64,000 bases of DNA from Arthrobacter sp. (GTDB lineage Bacteria; Actinomycetota; Actinomycetes; Actinomycetales; Micrococcaceae), in assembly GCA_023264815.1 (NCBI GenBank), contig JAHFUZ010000020.1, positions 1-64,000 on the forward strand, read 5' to 3'. The notes beneath the pieces were generated by a model. That model did no database searches. It was not told the origin of the DNA and worked only from the letters and a program-made list of their open reading frames with translations. The position numbers and the translations under genes were made by a program. Positions within the stretch are counted from its first letter, which is position 1; each line of letters begins with the position of its first letter. Below are positions 47,410 to 56,392 of this stretch, one piece after another.

Positions 47410-48012
47410 CTAGGAAAGCCGGGCTGGCAGCGTGGTTGGCTTGAAGGCCGGGCGGGTCGCCTCGTACGCGGTGATGTCCGCTTCGTGCTGGAGCGTCAGG
47501 CCGATGTCGTCAAGGCCCTCCAGAAGCCGCCAGCGGGTGTAGTCGTCAATCTCGAACGGCGCCACGATAGTGCCGCAACTCACGGTCTTGGAGACCAGGT
47601 CCACGGTCACTTCGGTGCCCGGTGCGCTCTCGAGTTCCTTCCAAATCAGTTCGATGTCGTCCTGGGCCACTTCGGCCGCCAGCAGGCCCTGCTTGCCGGA
47701 GTTGCCGCGGAAGATGTCCGCGAACCGGGACGAGAGCACCGTTTTGAAACCGTAGTCCTTCAAAGCCCAGACTGCGTGCTCGCGGGAGGACCCGGTGCCG
47801 AAGTCCGGACCGGCAACCAGGACCGAGCCGGCGTTGAAGGGTGCCTGGTTGAGGATGAAGGATGGATCCTTGCGCCAGGCGGAGAAGAGCGCGTCTTCAA
47901 AGCCGGTGCGGGTGATCCGCTTGAGGTACACGGCGGGGATGATCTGGTCCGTGTCAACGTTGCTCTGGCGCAGGGGGACGCCGATGCCGGTGTGGGTGGT
48001 GAACTTTTCCAT
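47410..48012 (-). CDS. leuD: 3-isopropylmalate dehydratase small subunit
   Basis: 200-residue subunit that completes the isopropylmalate isomerase with LeuC in leucine synthesis. It begins [27 protein letters not shown] and contains [17 protein letters not shown], the swivel-domain substrate loop. It follows leuC by nine bases and is followed by a strong hairpin. Confidence 0.96.
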   Translation of the reverse strand: MEKFTTHTGIGVPLRQSNVDTDQIIPAVYLKRITRTGFEDALFSAWRKDPSFILNQAPFNAGSVLVAGPDFGTGSSREHAVWALKDYGFKTVLSSRFADIFRGNSGKQGLLAAEVAQDDIELIWKELESAPGTEVTVDLVSKTVSCGTIVAPFEIDDYTRWRLLEGLDDIGLTLQHEADITAYEATRPAFKPTTLPARLS

Positions 48013-48021
48013 GGCGGTCTC

Positions 48022-49488
48022 CTAGGCTGCGTCGGGGCGGGTGGCGGTTTCGACTGGCTCAGCCACGGGATCGGGATCAAGGTCCGACGGCGAGCTCAGC
48101 GTTCCGCGGATGGCCGTGGCGGCTGCCACGACCGGCGAGACGAGGTGCGTGCGGCCGCCCTTGCCCTGCCGGCCTTCGAAGTTGCGGTTGGAGGTTGACG
48201 CGCAGCGCTCCCCCACCTCGAGCTGGTCCGGGTTCATGCCCAGGCACATGGAGCAGCCGGCGAAGCGCCATTCGGCACCGAAGTCCTTGAAGACTTTGTC
48301 CAGGCCTTCAGCTTCGGCTTCGAGCCGCACGCGGGCCGAACCGGGAACCACCAGCATACGGATGTTGGGGTCCTTCTGGCGTCCGCGGATGATGTCTGCA
48401 GCGGCCCGGAGGTCCTCCATGCGCGAGTTGGTGCAGGAGCCCAGGAAGACGGTATCCACCCGGATGTCCTTCATGGGCGTGCCGGCGGTCAGGCCCATGT
48501 ACTGCAGCGCACGCTCGGCGGCAGCCTTGGCGTTCTCGTCGCCGAAATCCTCCGGTGAAGGAACCGACGATGAGAGCGAAACGCCCTGGCCGGGGTTGGT
48601 GCCCCAGGTGACAAACGGCTCCAGCGTGTCTGCGTCCACGTCCACCTCGGCGTCGAAGGTGGCGTCGTCGTCGGTACGCAGCGTGTTCCAATACTCCACG
48701 GCGGCATCCCAGTCTTCACCCCGGGGTGCGTGCGGGCGGCCGTACATGTAGTCGTAGGTGGTCTGGTCCGGGGCCACCAGGCCGGCACGGGCGCCCGCCT
48801 CGATGGACATGTTGCAGATGGTCATCCGGGCGTCCATGGACAGCGCACGGATGGCGGATCCGCGGTATTCCAGGACATAGCCCTGACCACCGCCGGTGCC
48901 GATCTTGGCGATGACCGCAAGGATGATGTCCTTGGCGGTGACGCCTGGGCGGAGCGTGCCTTCGACATTGATGGCCATGGTCTTAAAGGGCTTCAGGGAC
49001 AGCGTCTGGGTGGCCATGACGTGTTCCACCTCGGACGTGCCGATGCCCATGGCCAGCGCACCGAAGGCGCCGTGCGTAGAGGTGTGGGAATCGCCGCAGA
49101 CCACGGTCATGCCGGGCTGGGTCAGACCGAGCTGCGGGCCAACCACGTGCACAATGCCCTGTTCGGCGTCGCCGAGCGAGTGCAGCCTGACGCCGAACTC
49201 CGCGCAATTGTTGCGCAGGGTCTGGATCTGGGTGCGGCTGGTGAGGTCGGCAATGGGCTTGTCGATGTCCAGTGTGGGCGTGTTGTGGTCCTCGGTGGCG
49301 ATGGTCAGGTCCGGGCGGCGCAGCTTGCGGCCGGCCAGGCGGAGCCCTTCGAAGGCCTGCGGGGAGGTCACCTCATGGACAAGGTGCAGATCAATGAAGA
49401 GAAGGTCGGGCTGGGCGTTGGCTCCCTCACCGTCGCCTTTGCGCACCACGTGTGCGTCCCAGACTTTCTCGGCCAGTGTTTGTGCCAC
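48022..49488 (-). CDS. leuC: 3-isopropylmalate dehydratase large subunit
   Basis: 488-residue aconitase-family enzyme with a 4Fe-4S cluster: cysteines in [14 protein letters not shown] and in [12 protein letters not shown]. The start is taken as GTG at 49488 ([15 protein letters not shown]): AAGGGAG directly abuts the ATG at 49494 but is six bases from the GTG. The C-terminus has an extra tail of about 17 residues ([18 protein letters not shown]) whose bases match the dispersed repeat at 42863. Divergent ltbR and the operator at 49573-49587 point to regulation by leucine. Confidence 0.94.
   Translation of the reverse strand: MAQTLAEKVWDAHVVRKGDGEGANAQPDLLFIDLHLVHEVTSPQAFEGLRLAGRKLRRPDLTIATEDHNTPTLDIDKPIADLTSRTQIQTLRNNCAEFGVRLHSLGDAEQGIVHVVGPQLGLTQPGMTVVCGDSHTSTHGAFGALAMGIGTSEVEHVMATQTLSLKPFKTMAINVEGTLRPGVTAKDIILAVIAKIGTGGGQGYVLEYRGSAIRALSMDARMTICNMSIEAGARAGLVAPDQTTYDYMYGRPHAPRGEDWDAAVEYWNTLRTDDDATFDAEVDVDADTLEPFVTWGTNPGQGVSLSSSVPSPEDFGDENAKAAAERALQYMGLTAGTPMKDIRVDTVFLGSCTNSRMEDLRAAADIIRGRQKDPNIRMLVVPGSARVRLEAEAEGLDKVFKDFGAEWRFAGCSMCLGMNPDQLEVGERCASTSNRNFEGRQGKGGRTHLVSPVVAAATAIRGTLSSPSDLDPDPVAEPVETATRPDAA
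48046..48072. repeat. Dispersed repeat copy inside the leuC 3' end
   Basis: GGTTTCGACTGGCTCAGCC then CACGGGATC; the whole 27-base segment matches 21 of 27 bases at 20352-20378 in the serine-less hydrolase gene, in the same reading frame. Confidence 0.6.
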
Positions 49489-49572
49489 GGCCATCTCCCT
49501 TCAGTGCTGTTTTGGCTATTAAGCTCCACTGAACCAGCAGGGCCGTGGAATATGCCACTCAAAAGATTTGCA

Positions 49573-49587
49573 TCTCAGATAATGAGA
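49573..49587. promoter_or_regulatory. Candidate LtbR/NdgR operator between leuC and ltbR
   Basis: TCTCA-GATAA-TGAGA, followed by CGGC. The same symmetry with CGGC occurs before leuB at 63484-63498. It lies 85 bases from leuC and 15 bases before ltbR, so it would affect both divergent genes. Confidence 0.6.
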
Positions 49588-49602
49588 CGGCAATATCATT
49601 AC

Positions 49603-50322
49603 ATGGACAATTCTAGTGGAGTCGGTGTCATTGATAAAGCGGCCCAGGTGCTTGATGCGCTGGAGGCCGGGCCCACCACGCTCGCACAGCTGGTGGCCGC
49701 CACGGGATTGGCCAGGCCCACTGTCCACCGGCTCGCCCTGGCACTGATCCACCACCGCCTTGTCAGCCGGGACATCCAGGGCAGGTTCGTCCTGGGCAGC
49801 CGCCTCGTGGAGCTGGCCTCCGCCGCGGGCGAGGACCGGCTCATTGCCTCCGCGGGGCCCATCCTGATGCAGCTGCGCGACGCCACCGGCGAGAGCTCGC
49901 AGATCTTCCGCCGCCAGGGCGAATGGCGCGTCTGTGTGGCCTCCGCTGAACGTCCCATCGGCCTGCGCGACACCATCCCCGTGGGCACCCAGCTGTCCAT
50001 GAAGGCCGGCTCGGCGGCCCAGGTGCTGCTGGCCTGGGAAGACCACGACAGACTGCTCGAAGGCCTGCAGTCCGCCCGCTTCACGCCCACGGTTTTGGCC
50101 GGCGTACGACGGCGGGGCTGGGGACAGAGCCTCGGCGAACGTGAGCCCGGGGTCGCCTCCGTCTCGGCCCCGGTGCGGGGACCGTCCGGCCGGGTCATCG
50201 CCGCCGTCTCGATCTCCGGGCCTATCGAACGCCTGACCCGCCAGCCGGGCCGCCTCCACGCGGAAGTGGTCTGCAACGCAGGGCGGCTGCTCACCGAGGC
50301 GCTCCGCAAGACCAGCGACTGA
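49603..50322 (+). CDS. ltbR: IclR-family regulator of leucine synthesis (LtbR/NdgR-like)
   Basis: 239-residue regulator. The N-terminal winged helix (TTLAQLVAATGLARPTVHRLALAL, about residues 19-50) is followed by the IclR effector domain (about 70-235). An IclR-type regulator divergent from leuCD is the arrangement known for LtbR in Corynebacterium and NdgR in Streptomyces, which control leuCD and leuB. Start ATG at 49603 follows the operator; the open frame runs further back but through leuC. No clear ribosome-binding site lies before the ATG, so a leaderless transcript is possible. Confidence 0.87.
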   Translation: MDNSSGVGVIDKAAQVLDALEAGPTTLAQLVAATGLARPTVHRLALALIHHRLVSRDIQGRFVLGSRLVELASAAGEDRLIASAGPILMQLRDATGESSQIFRRQGEWRVCVASAERPIGLRDTIPVGTQLSMKAGSAAQVLLAWEDHDRLLEGLQSARFTPTVLAGVRRRGWGQSLGEREPGVASVSAPVRGPSGRVIAAVSISGPIERLTRQPGRLHAEVVCNAGRLLTEALRKTSD

Positions 50323-50384
50323 GGCCGTGCCGCGGCGCCGGGCGGAGCAGAGTCCGGTGCCAACCCCACGGCTAAGCTGGCCGC

Positions 50385-50927
50385 ATGAACAGCTACGCAG
50401 TCTTCCTTCGCGGCATCAATGTGGGCGGTATCAACATCAGAATGGCTGAACTGGGGGATGCCCTCGCGTCAGCCGGATTCGAAGGCGTCGGGACCCTCCT
50501 GGCCAGCGGCAACGTGGTGCTTGCGAGCGGGGACGAACCCGATGCGGTCAAGCGGAAGGTTGAAAAGTGCCTCCGCGACGCCTTTGGCTACGACGCCTGG
50601 GTGGTGGTGCTGACCGCACAACGGCTGGCCGAACTGGTAGCCGCCTGCCCCTATCCGGAGGACAACAAGGAAATGCACACGTACATCACGCTGTCCTCGG
50701 ACACGGCCCGGCTCGATGAGTTGGACGCTGCCGGGGCGGCACTGGACAGTGCGGAGCAGAAGCGGCTTGGCCCCGAAGCCCTGGCCTGGCTCGCGCCCGT
50801 GGGCGGGACCCTGGACAGCCCGTTCAGCAAGATCTCTGCCAAGGCAAAGTTCAAGTCAAGCACCACCACCCGGAATTTGCGGACCCTCGTTAAGGTCCGT
50901 GACGCCGCGGCCGCTCTGGCGCCGTAG
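50385..50927 (+). CDS. DUF1697 family protein
   Basis: 180-residue protein beginning YAVFLRGINVGG, the signature of DUF1697, a widespread cytoplasmic family of unknown function with a GTLLASGNVV segment and C-terminal RNLRTLVKV. No catalytic residues are established. It lies 62 bases after ltbR on the same strand and converges on a GTPase gene with a 3-base gap and no terminator. Confidence 0.85.
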   Translation: MNSYAVFLRGINVGGINIRMAELGDALASAGFEGVGTLLASGNVVLASGDEPDAVKRKVEKCLRDAFGYDAWVVVLTAQRLAELVAACPYPEDNKEMHTYITLSSDTARLDELDAAGAALDSAEQKRLGPEALAWLAPVGGTLDSPFSKISAKAKFKSSTTTRNLRTLVKVRDAAAALAP

Positions 50928-50930
50928 CCG

Positions 50931-52547
50931 TTACGTTCCGCCGGCGGCCTTCAGTACGGCGTTGAAGGCGCTGAGCCTGCTCACTTCAATCTCAACCGGC
51001 TCCACCACCAGCCCGCCGGCCACCTTGCCCACAGCGGCCCTGAGGCGCTTCCTCGCCGTGGCCGCCCTGGCCCTCGCGGCCGCTGCCCCGATCACCTTTC
51101 CGGTGAGTGCCAGGAAGACCCCCAGCACCACCCCTCCGGCAATCATCAGGGTAGGCAGTGGCCAGCCTTCCACCCTGGGCACTTCAGGCACGGGCAGCTG
51201 GAGGTAGGCGAGCCCGGCCAGCGCTGCCAGCCAGCCCAGGCCGCCCACCACCACGGCCAGTGCCAGCCATTGGACAACGTTGAAGATGCCCCACCACCAC
51301 GACTTCCGGAAGGTCATCAGGTCCGTTCCGGCAATGGCCTGGTCCAGGGCGTCAGGCAGGGCATCACGCCCTTCCCTGGCGGCGCTGCGGATAGCCGCCC
51401 GCCACGGCCCGGGGGCTCCCTCGCTGGCGGCGTCCGCAAACTCCCGGACTGCTGCATCCGTCCGGGCGCGCTCCGGTGCACCGGCAGGCGGGAGCGATGT
51501 CCGGTTGAGGTGGGACGGCGAAGAACTCTTCAGGTTCAGCCTGCGCAACGGATCCGGCCTGAAACGCAGCAGCCATCTGGTGGCGGGCCACCCGGTGCGG
51601 CGGGTCGCTTCCAGGCGGTAGGACGTGGCGACGGCGTCCACCACCAGGGGAACGTTCGCTGCGGTGGCCAGTTCGTCCGTGAGCCGGGAAGCCAACGCCG
51701 GCCGGACACCGGCTGCTTCTCCCGGCCCTGAGACGTCGCTGAGCCGCCTGGACGCGCGCGTTACGTCGGCGCCCAGCCGCTGTGACAACGCCTGGCGCTG
51801 CGTCACCACCCCACGGATGGCATTCCGGACCTCGTCCACGCCGTGGCCCGTCAGTGCGGATGCTCCCAGCACCTGGACTTTGCCCAGGCCGTCGCGGGCC
51901 AGGATCCCTTTGAGCGACTCCAGCACTGGCCCGATGTCCCGTTCGGGCAGCCTGTCCACCTGGTTCAGCACCACCAGGGTCACGGCGCCGTGCGCGGCCA
52001 GGGGCGTGAGGAAGTCGTTGTGCACGGCAGCATCGGCGTACTTTTGCGGATCGAGCACCCAGACCAGGACGTCAACCAGGCCAACCATGCGTTCCACGAT
52101 GGCGCGGTTGGCGGCGTGCGTGGAATCGAAGTCCGGAAGGTCAAGCAGGATCAGCCCCGTGCCGTCGTCGGCAAAGCCGGGCACCGGAATGGCATGGTGC
52201 CGCTGGCGGACCTCCAGCCAGTCCAGCAGCGGCTCGCTGCCGTCCGCTCCCCAGACACCCGCCAAAGGTTCCGATGTGGTGGGCCGCCGGGCCGCCGCCG
52301 TCGCGATTTCAGCCCCGCTGACGGCGTTGAACAGGGTGGACTTCCCACTGCCGGTGGCACCGAAGAAGCCCACCACCGTATGGTCTGCGGACAGGGAACG
52401 CCGGGAACCGGCACGGTCCAGGAGTTGGCGGACTGCCTCCAGTTCGGAATCGGGCAGGACCCCCGCTGCCAGTTCGCGGGCGTCATTGAGGGCTGCCAGC
52501 CTGCGGTCGAGCTGCGATGCCTCCCGGGCAGCGGTGTGGCGGCTCAT
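50931..52547 (-). CDS. Membrane-anchored dynamin/YfjP-like GTPase (downstream partner)
   Basis: 538-residue GTPase. An N-terminal helical part is followed by P-loop GATGSGKSTL (residues 63-72), G3 DLPDFDS, and G4 NQVD. Two hydrophobic segments lie near residues 430-500 (VVQWLALAVVVGGLGWLAALAGL and LPTLMIAGGVVLGVFLALTG). The start overlaps the upstream GTPase stop (ATGA). The C-terminal segment VVEPVEIE resembles the repeat-derived peptide. Function is unknown; the pair is discussed as a finding. Confidence 0.78.
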   Translation of the reverse strand: MSRHTAAREASQLDRRLAALNDARELAAGVLPDSELEAVRQLLDRAGSRRSLSADHTVVGFFGATGSGKSTLFNAVSGAEIATAAARRPTTSEPLAGVWGADGSEPLLDWLEVRQRHHAIPVPGFADDGTGLILLDLPDFDSTHAANRAIVERMVGLVDVLVWVLDPQKYADAAVHNDFLTPLAAHGAVTLVVLNQVDRLPERDIGPVLESLKGILARDGLGKVQVLGASALTGHGVDEVRNAIRGVVTQRQALSQRLGADVTRASRRLSDVSGPGEAAGVRPALASRLTDELATAANVPLVVDAVATSYRLEATRRTGWPATRWLLRFRPDPLRRLNLKSSSPSHLNRTSLPPAGAPERARTDAAVREFADAASEGAPGPWRAAIRSAAREGRDALPDALDQAIAGTDLMTFRKSWWWGIFNVVQWLALAVVVGGLGWLAALAGLAYLQLPVPEVPRVEGWPLPTLMIAGGVVLGVFLALTGKVIGAAAARARAATARKRLRAAVGKVAGGLVVEPVEIEVSRLSAFNAVLKAAGGT

Positions 52548-54367
52548 ACGCTGTCCGCCAGCCGTGCCAGGGCTTTTGCATGGTCGGCCAGAACCTGGGC
52601 GGCATTGGCGCGGCCGGCCGGGAGGCGCTCGAGGAACTTCTGCTCCTCCGTCTGCAGCAACCGCTGGCATCGTGCGTGGAGGTCGTCCCGCGCCGTCCGG
52701 GCAAGCCGGCGGACTGCATCCTCGCCGAAGACTGCCTCGAGCAGTCTCTGGCCGACGACGGCGGTGCCACCTGCCACACCGATCTCCAGCCCGGTCAGGC
52801 CGGCGGTCATGGAAAACACAACGATCATCAGGGCGGCCCCCAGACCGTTGATGCCGAACGAGAGCCACCTGGCCTGCGTGCGCTTCCCCTGTCCCTCGGT
52901 GCGGATCAGCTCCATCAGGCCTGCCTGCCATGCCCGGATCTCCGCGGCCGCCGCGGCGGCGAATCCCGGGCTGGCGCCGGAAAGATCATCGGTGCCGAGT
53001 AGTTGCCGGCCCGCCGGGTCCGAACGCCACCGCTGGTCCGTCTCTTCTCCGGCGTTGGCGGCCTCGTCAAGGATGACCGCCTGAAGGCCCGTTTCGATGG
53101 CCGTCTCAACCCGGACTGCGGGGGTTGGCTCGCCGCGGAAGAATGCTCCCACCCGGTCCCGTAACCGGCCGATGTTTTGTTCCAGTGCCCGGAAGAACTC
53201 CCCCGTGCCCACAAAGTCCTGCCAGCGCGCCAGCACTTCGCCCCGCAGCAGGGCCCCGTCCTGTGTGGCATGCAAAATCCGTTCCACAGCGTCCCCGTAG
53301 GCGGACTGGGCGCCGGCCCGGAGTAACTCCGCGGCCTGCTCCTGTCCCTCCACCGCCTGCGCTGCGGCGCCTACCCGGCCAGCCAAAGCTTTGACTGTCC
53401 CGTTCAGCGTGCGCCGGGCAATCCCGGACCGGCCCGCAGCGTCAGCCGCAAGGTCGCGCAGCCACACGCGCAGCGCGTCAACAGAGTGCGGCGGCAACAT
53501 GCCCAGTCCGTCCAGCTCCGTCTCGGGCACGATGAACAGCCGCGCAGCTCCGAGTCCTTCCTTCTCCAGCAGGCCGCGGAGATCCGCGCTCACTTCTGCT
53601 TCGGCGGCCACAGGGACACGGTCAAGCACCACGGCGACCATGATGTCCCGTGAGGCCGCGTCCAGGAGCAGCTTCCACGGAACCGCGTCCGCGTAGCGGT
53701 TGGCCGTGGTGACGAAAACCCAGAGGTCGGCAGCGGCCAGCAGTTGCGCAGCCAGCCTGCGGTTGTCGTCGGAAATGGAATCGACATCAGGGGCGTCAAG
53801 CAGCGCGATGCCCTGCGGGACCGCCTGGTCAGCCACCAGCACGAGGGAGGAAATGGCTGCGGCGTCCGGGGTTGCGCCGGCCTGGCTGGCCGGGAGCGGT
53901 TCTGCGGATACGGTGCCCCGGATCCGGTTCAGGGTGGGCAGCACACGTTGGCCTTCGAACCAGCCGGCGTCAGCCGGATGGTGCAGCAGGATGGGTTGCC
54001 GGGTGGTAGGCCGGATGGCACCGGAACGGGTGACAGGGTGGCCCACCAGCGCGTTCACCAGGGTTGACTTGCCGGCGCCCGTGGAACCTCCGACGACGGC
54101 GAGCAGCGGCGCGTCCAGGCTGCGGTAACGCGGCAGGATGTAGTCGTCCAGTTGGGCCACTGCGCTCCGCACCTCGGCGCGGGCCTTGGCGACGTCCGTC
54201 AGCTCCAGCGGCAAAGACAGACCGGAAAGTTCCTCCCGCACGGCTTCCAGAAGGCCGACGGCCTGGGCGACACCCGCGGCGTGGTCCTCCGGCCGGGCAG
54301 GCTGGCTTCGTGGTGCGCGGGGCGGCGGCGGGGGAAGCTGTGAGGGAAATCCGTCAGGGGAGGTCAC
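52544..54367 (-). CDS. Dynamin-family GTPase (upstream partner)
   Basis: 607-residue protein with a Pro-rich start (about residues 1-30), P-loop GGSTGAGKSTL (93-103), G3 DAPDVDS and a weak G4 (VVLDRVPV). A long helical region follows, then a hydrophobic hairpin near 500-545 (LGAALMIVVFSMTAGLTGLEIGVAGG) and a helical C-terminus. This layout is that of bacterial dynamin-like proteins, which often act as pairs on membranes. It shares a 4-base overlap with the second GTPase gene, so both are likely made together. Confidence 0.75.
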   Translation of the reverse strand: MTSPDGFPSQLPPPPPRAPRSQPARPEDHAAGVAQAVGLLEAVREELSGLSLPLELTDVAKARAEVRSAVAQLDDYILPRYRSLDAPLLAVVGGSTGAGKSTLVNALVGHPVTRSGAIRPTTRQPILLHHPADAGWFEGQRVLPTLNRIRGTVSAEPLPASQAGATPDAAAISSLVLVADQAVPQGIALLDAPDVDSISDDNRRLAAQLLAAADLWVFVTTANRYADAVPWKLLLDAASRDIMVAVVLDRVPVAAEAEVSADLRGLLEKEGLGAARLFIVPETELDGLGMLPPHSVDALRVWLRDLAADAAGRSGIARRTLNGTVKALAGRVGAAAQAVEGQEQAAELLRAGAQSAYGDAVERILHATQDGALLRGEVLARWQDFVGTGEFFRALEQNIGRLRDRVGAFFRGEPTPAVRVETAIETGLQAVILDEAANAGEETDQRWRSDPAGRQLLGTDDLSGASPGFAAAAAAEIRAWQAGLMELIRTEGQGKRTQARWLSFGINGLGAALMIVVFSMTAGLTGLEIGVAGGTAVVGQRLLEAVFGEDAVRRLARTARDDLHARCQRLLQTEEQKFLERLPAGRANAAQVLADHAKALARLADSV

Positions 54368-54428
54368 AGCATCATCATGCCAGTTCAGGGCAGCGTCCGG
54401 TCACGGGCCTGGGGTTAATAAAGAAAAA

Positions 54429-54454
54429 CGGCCCCGGGCTCATGCCCGGGACCG
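54429..54454 (-). terminator. Terminator after tRNA-Glu
   Basis: Eleven-base-pair stem with one G-U pair (54429-54439 with 54444-54454) around a 4-base loop, followed on the minus strand by TTTTTCTTTATT. Confidence 0.85.
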
Positions 54455-54462
54455 TCCTGTTG

Positions 54463-54535
54463 TGACCCCAGCGGGATTCGAACCCGCGTTACCGCCGTGA
54501 GAGGGCAGCGTACTAGGCCGCTATACGATGGGGCC
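54463..54535 (-). tRNA. tRNA-Glu (CUC anticodon)
   Basis: Minus-strand sequence starting GGCCCCATCGTATAGCGG folds as a cloverleaf; the acceptor stem pairs GGCCCCA with TGGGGTC (one G-U). The anticodon loop carries CTC and the T loop GTTCGAATCCC is canonical. 73 bases including the discriminator; the 3' CCA is not encoded. Confidence 0.96.
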
Positions 54536-54679
54536 GCGTACTTCCAGGAAGCTTGCGCTTCCACCCGGCCAGCAGCCGGGGTGCTAGGAGAGTATTTCAC
54601 ACTCCCAGCGAGTGTTTCAAATCGGCGAACCGGCCTGAAACCCCTGATTTTTCCGCCGAATTGAACGGACTTATCAGAG

Positions 54680-54751
54680 CTGGGATACCAGGACTCGAAC
54701 CTAGAATGACGGTACCAGAAACCGTAGTGTTGCCAATTACACCATATCCCA
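54680..54751 (-). tRNA. tRNA-Gln (CUG anticodon)
   Basis: Minus-strand TGGGATATGGTGTAATTGGC begins a cloverleaf; the acceptor stem TGGGATA pairs with TATCCCA. The anticodon stem ACGGT/ACCGT encloses TTCTGGT, giving CTG, and the T arm has GGTTCGAGTCC. 72 bases, no encoded CCA. It precedes tRNA-Glu in one transcript. Confidence 0.96.
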
Positions 54752-54816
54752 ATGACACTTTCGGGCCGGAGTTTTAGGCCTCAACCTGCGCTCCGTGCGC
54801 CTCAGCACGAGAAATT

Positions 54817-54845
54817 ACTCTACCCGAGAGTTTTGACTGGCACAA
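54817..54845 (-). promoter_or_regulatory. Candidate promoter of the tRNA-Gln/tRNA-Glu unit
   Basis: Minus-strand TTGTGC (54845-54840), a 17-base spacer, and TAGAGT (54822-54817). It lies about 65 bases before tRNA-Gln. Confidence 0.55.
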
Positions 54846-54945
54846 ATCGGGCCACCGAGACGTGCACCACAGCCGCCCGCGCTCATGCGGCCCGCAGGAC
54901 AAACCCACCCTTGCCATCACCCCCGAGCTAAGTTTACTCTCGGTA

Positions 54946-54963
54946 AGTTACCGATCGGTAACT
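54946..54963. promoter_or_regulatory. 18-base perfect palindrome, candidate TetR-type operator
   Basis: AGTTACCGATCGGTAACT (54946-54963) is fully symmetrical. The half-site TCGGTAA also occurs just upstream (54940-54946), so three half-sites overlap. It ends 21 bases before the start of the heptad-repeat membrane protein gene. No regulator gene is nearby. Confidence 0.65.
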
Positions 54964-54984
54964 AGCCTTCGAGAGGATCCACCC

Positions 54985-56385
54985 GTGACACAAAGTCGTG
55001 CCGCCGCTTCCGCCCAGACCTCATACCGAACCCGTGCCCAACAGCTCGCAATCGCAATTCTGGCCCTGTTGCTGATCGCGCTCCTGGGGTTCTACACGCT
55101 GGTGACCGGGCGGATCACGGATGGATCCGCGAAACTCCGGGACGGTGCAGGACAGGCGGCCGCGGGTGCTGCTCAGCTCAAGGACGGTGCCGGCCAGCTG
55201 GCCGCAGGTGCAGGCAAGGCAGAAGACGGCGCAGGCCGGCTGTCCTCCGGTGCCGAAAAGGTTCATTTGGGCGTCGCCGAAAAACTGGCCCCCGGAGCAG
55301 AGAGGCTTGAGGCCGGTGCCATCCAGCTCGCTGCCGGGGCTGTCAAGATTGAAACTGACGTCAACAACAAACTGGCCCCGGGTGTTTACAAAGTGGACGA
55401 TGGCGCACGGAAACTTGCTGCGGGAGCTTCCCAACTCGCCGCCGCGCTGACGCCGACGGCGGCCGGAAATGCCGAGAACAACCTGGCGGACGGCGCCGTT
55501 GCCTTGGACGCCGGCGCGGCCCGTCTGGCCTCTGGCACCAGGGACCTGGCCGCCGGAGCAGGACAGTTGAAAGGCTATCGGGGCGCCAATGGTGCCCCGG
55601 AGGCGGGCACCGGCACCGCCGCCCTGGCGCAGGCGCTCGAACTCCTGGAGGCCGCCGCATCGGACCCGCTGCAAGGGCTTGTCCCATTGGCGGCTGTGAA
55701 GGATAAGATCGCGAAAATCACCGCCGGAGCCCACAGGCTCGACGCCGGTGCCTCGGCTCTGCAGGCCGGCACGGGAAAGCTCAATGACGGCGCGGCCCAA
55801 CTGCATGCAGGCACCGGGCGACTCACCGCGGGTTTCGCCACACTGGGCCAAAAGCTCAACAGCCGTGATCCCCATACCCCCGGTGTTGTGCTCGGCACCG
55901 AATTGCTCGCCGCCGGAACATCCCAGATCCGAACGGGTATGGACGGGGTTCCCGGCAACCCCGACCGGCCGGGCCTGATCAAAGCGGTGGCCAGGATGAC
56001 TGAGGGCAGTTCCCGGCTGGCAGACGGAACCTCTGCGTTGAACACAGGGATCAAGGGCGATCCTGCAGACCCCCAGAACCCCGGGCTCCTGCAGGGTTCA
56101 GAAGCACTCGCCGCCGGCGCCGTGGAACTCGCAACCGGCAACACAAAGCTTGCCTCGGGGTCAACGGAGGTGGCCTCCGGAGCAGGGAAGCTCGCTGACG
56201 GCAACGCCCGGATAGCTGAAGGAACCGGGACCCTGTACACCAGCGCAGCCGCCGTCTCACCGGCCAACATGGCCGGAAAGTCAGATACGGCCGTGGCGCT
56301 GGCACTCGTCGCCGTCCTCGTGCTCGGATCCGCGGGCACCTATGTGGTGCTGCGGAACCGGCGGAAGGTCCGGTCCGAGGGCTAG
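54985..56385 (+). CDS. YhgE/Pip-related heptad-repeat membrane protein
   Basis: 466-residue protein with one membrane segment near each end (LAIAILALLLIALLGFYTLV at about 20-39; AVALALVAVLVLGSAGTYVVL near 435-455). In between lie many repeats of the form D-G-A-x-x-L-x-x-G-A, the 'xxxLxxG' heptad type seen in YhgE/Pip and some actinobacterial export-related proteins. Such repeats likely form an extended extracellular helix. Start GTG at 54985 follows GAGAGGA; the frame opens earlier at 54862. It is monocistronic and lies behind an operator-like palindrome. Confidence 0.8.
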   Translation: MTQSRAAASAQTSYRTRAQQLAIAILALLLIALLGFYTLVTGRITDGSAKLRDGAGQAAAGAAQLKDGAGQLAAGAGKAEDGAGRLSSGAEKVHLGVAEKLAPGAERLEAGAIQLAAGAVKIETDVNNKLAPGVYKVDDGARKLAAGASQLAAALTPTAAGNAENNLADGAVALDAGAARLASGTRDLAAGAGQLKGYRGANGAPEAGTGTAALAQALELLEAAASDPLQGLVPLAAVKDKIAKITAGAHRLDAGASALQAGTGKLNDGAAQLHAGTGRLTAGFATLGQKLNSRDPHTPGVVLGTELLAAGTSQIRTGMDGVPGNPDRPGLIKAVARMTEGSSRLADGTSALNTGIKGDPADPQNPGLLQGSEALAAGAVELATGNTKLASGSTEVASGAGKLADGNARIAEGTGTLYTSAAAVSPANMAGKSDTAVALALVAVLVLGSAGTYVVLRNRRKVRSEG

Positions 56386-56392
56386 TCGGGCA

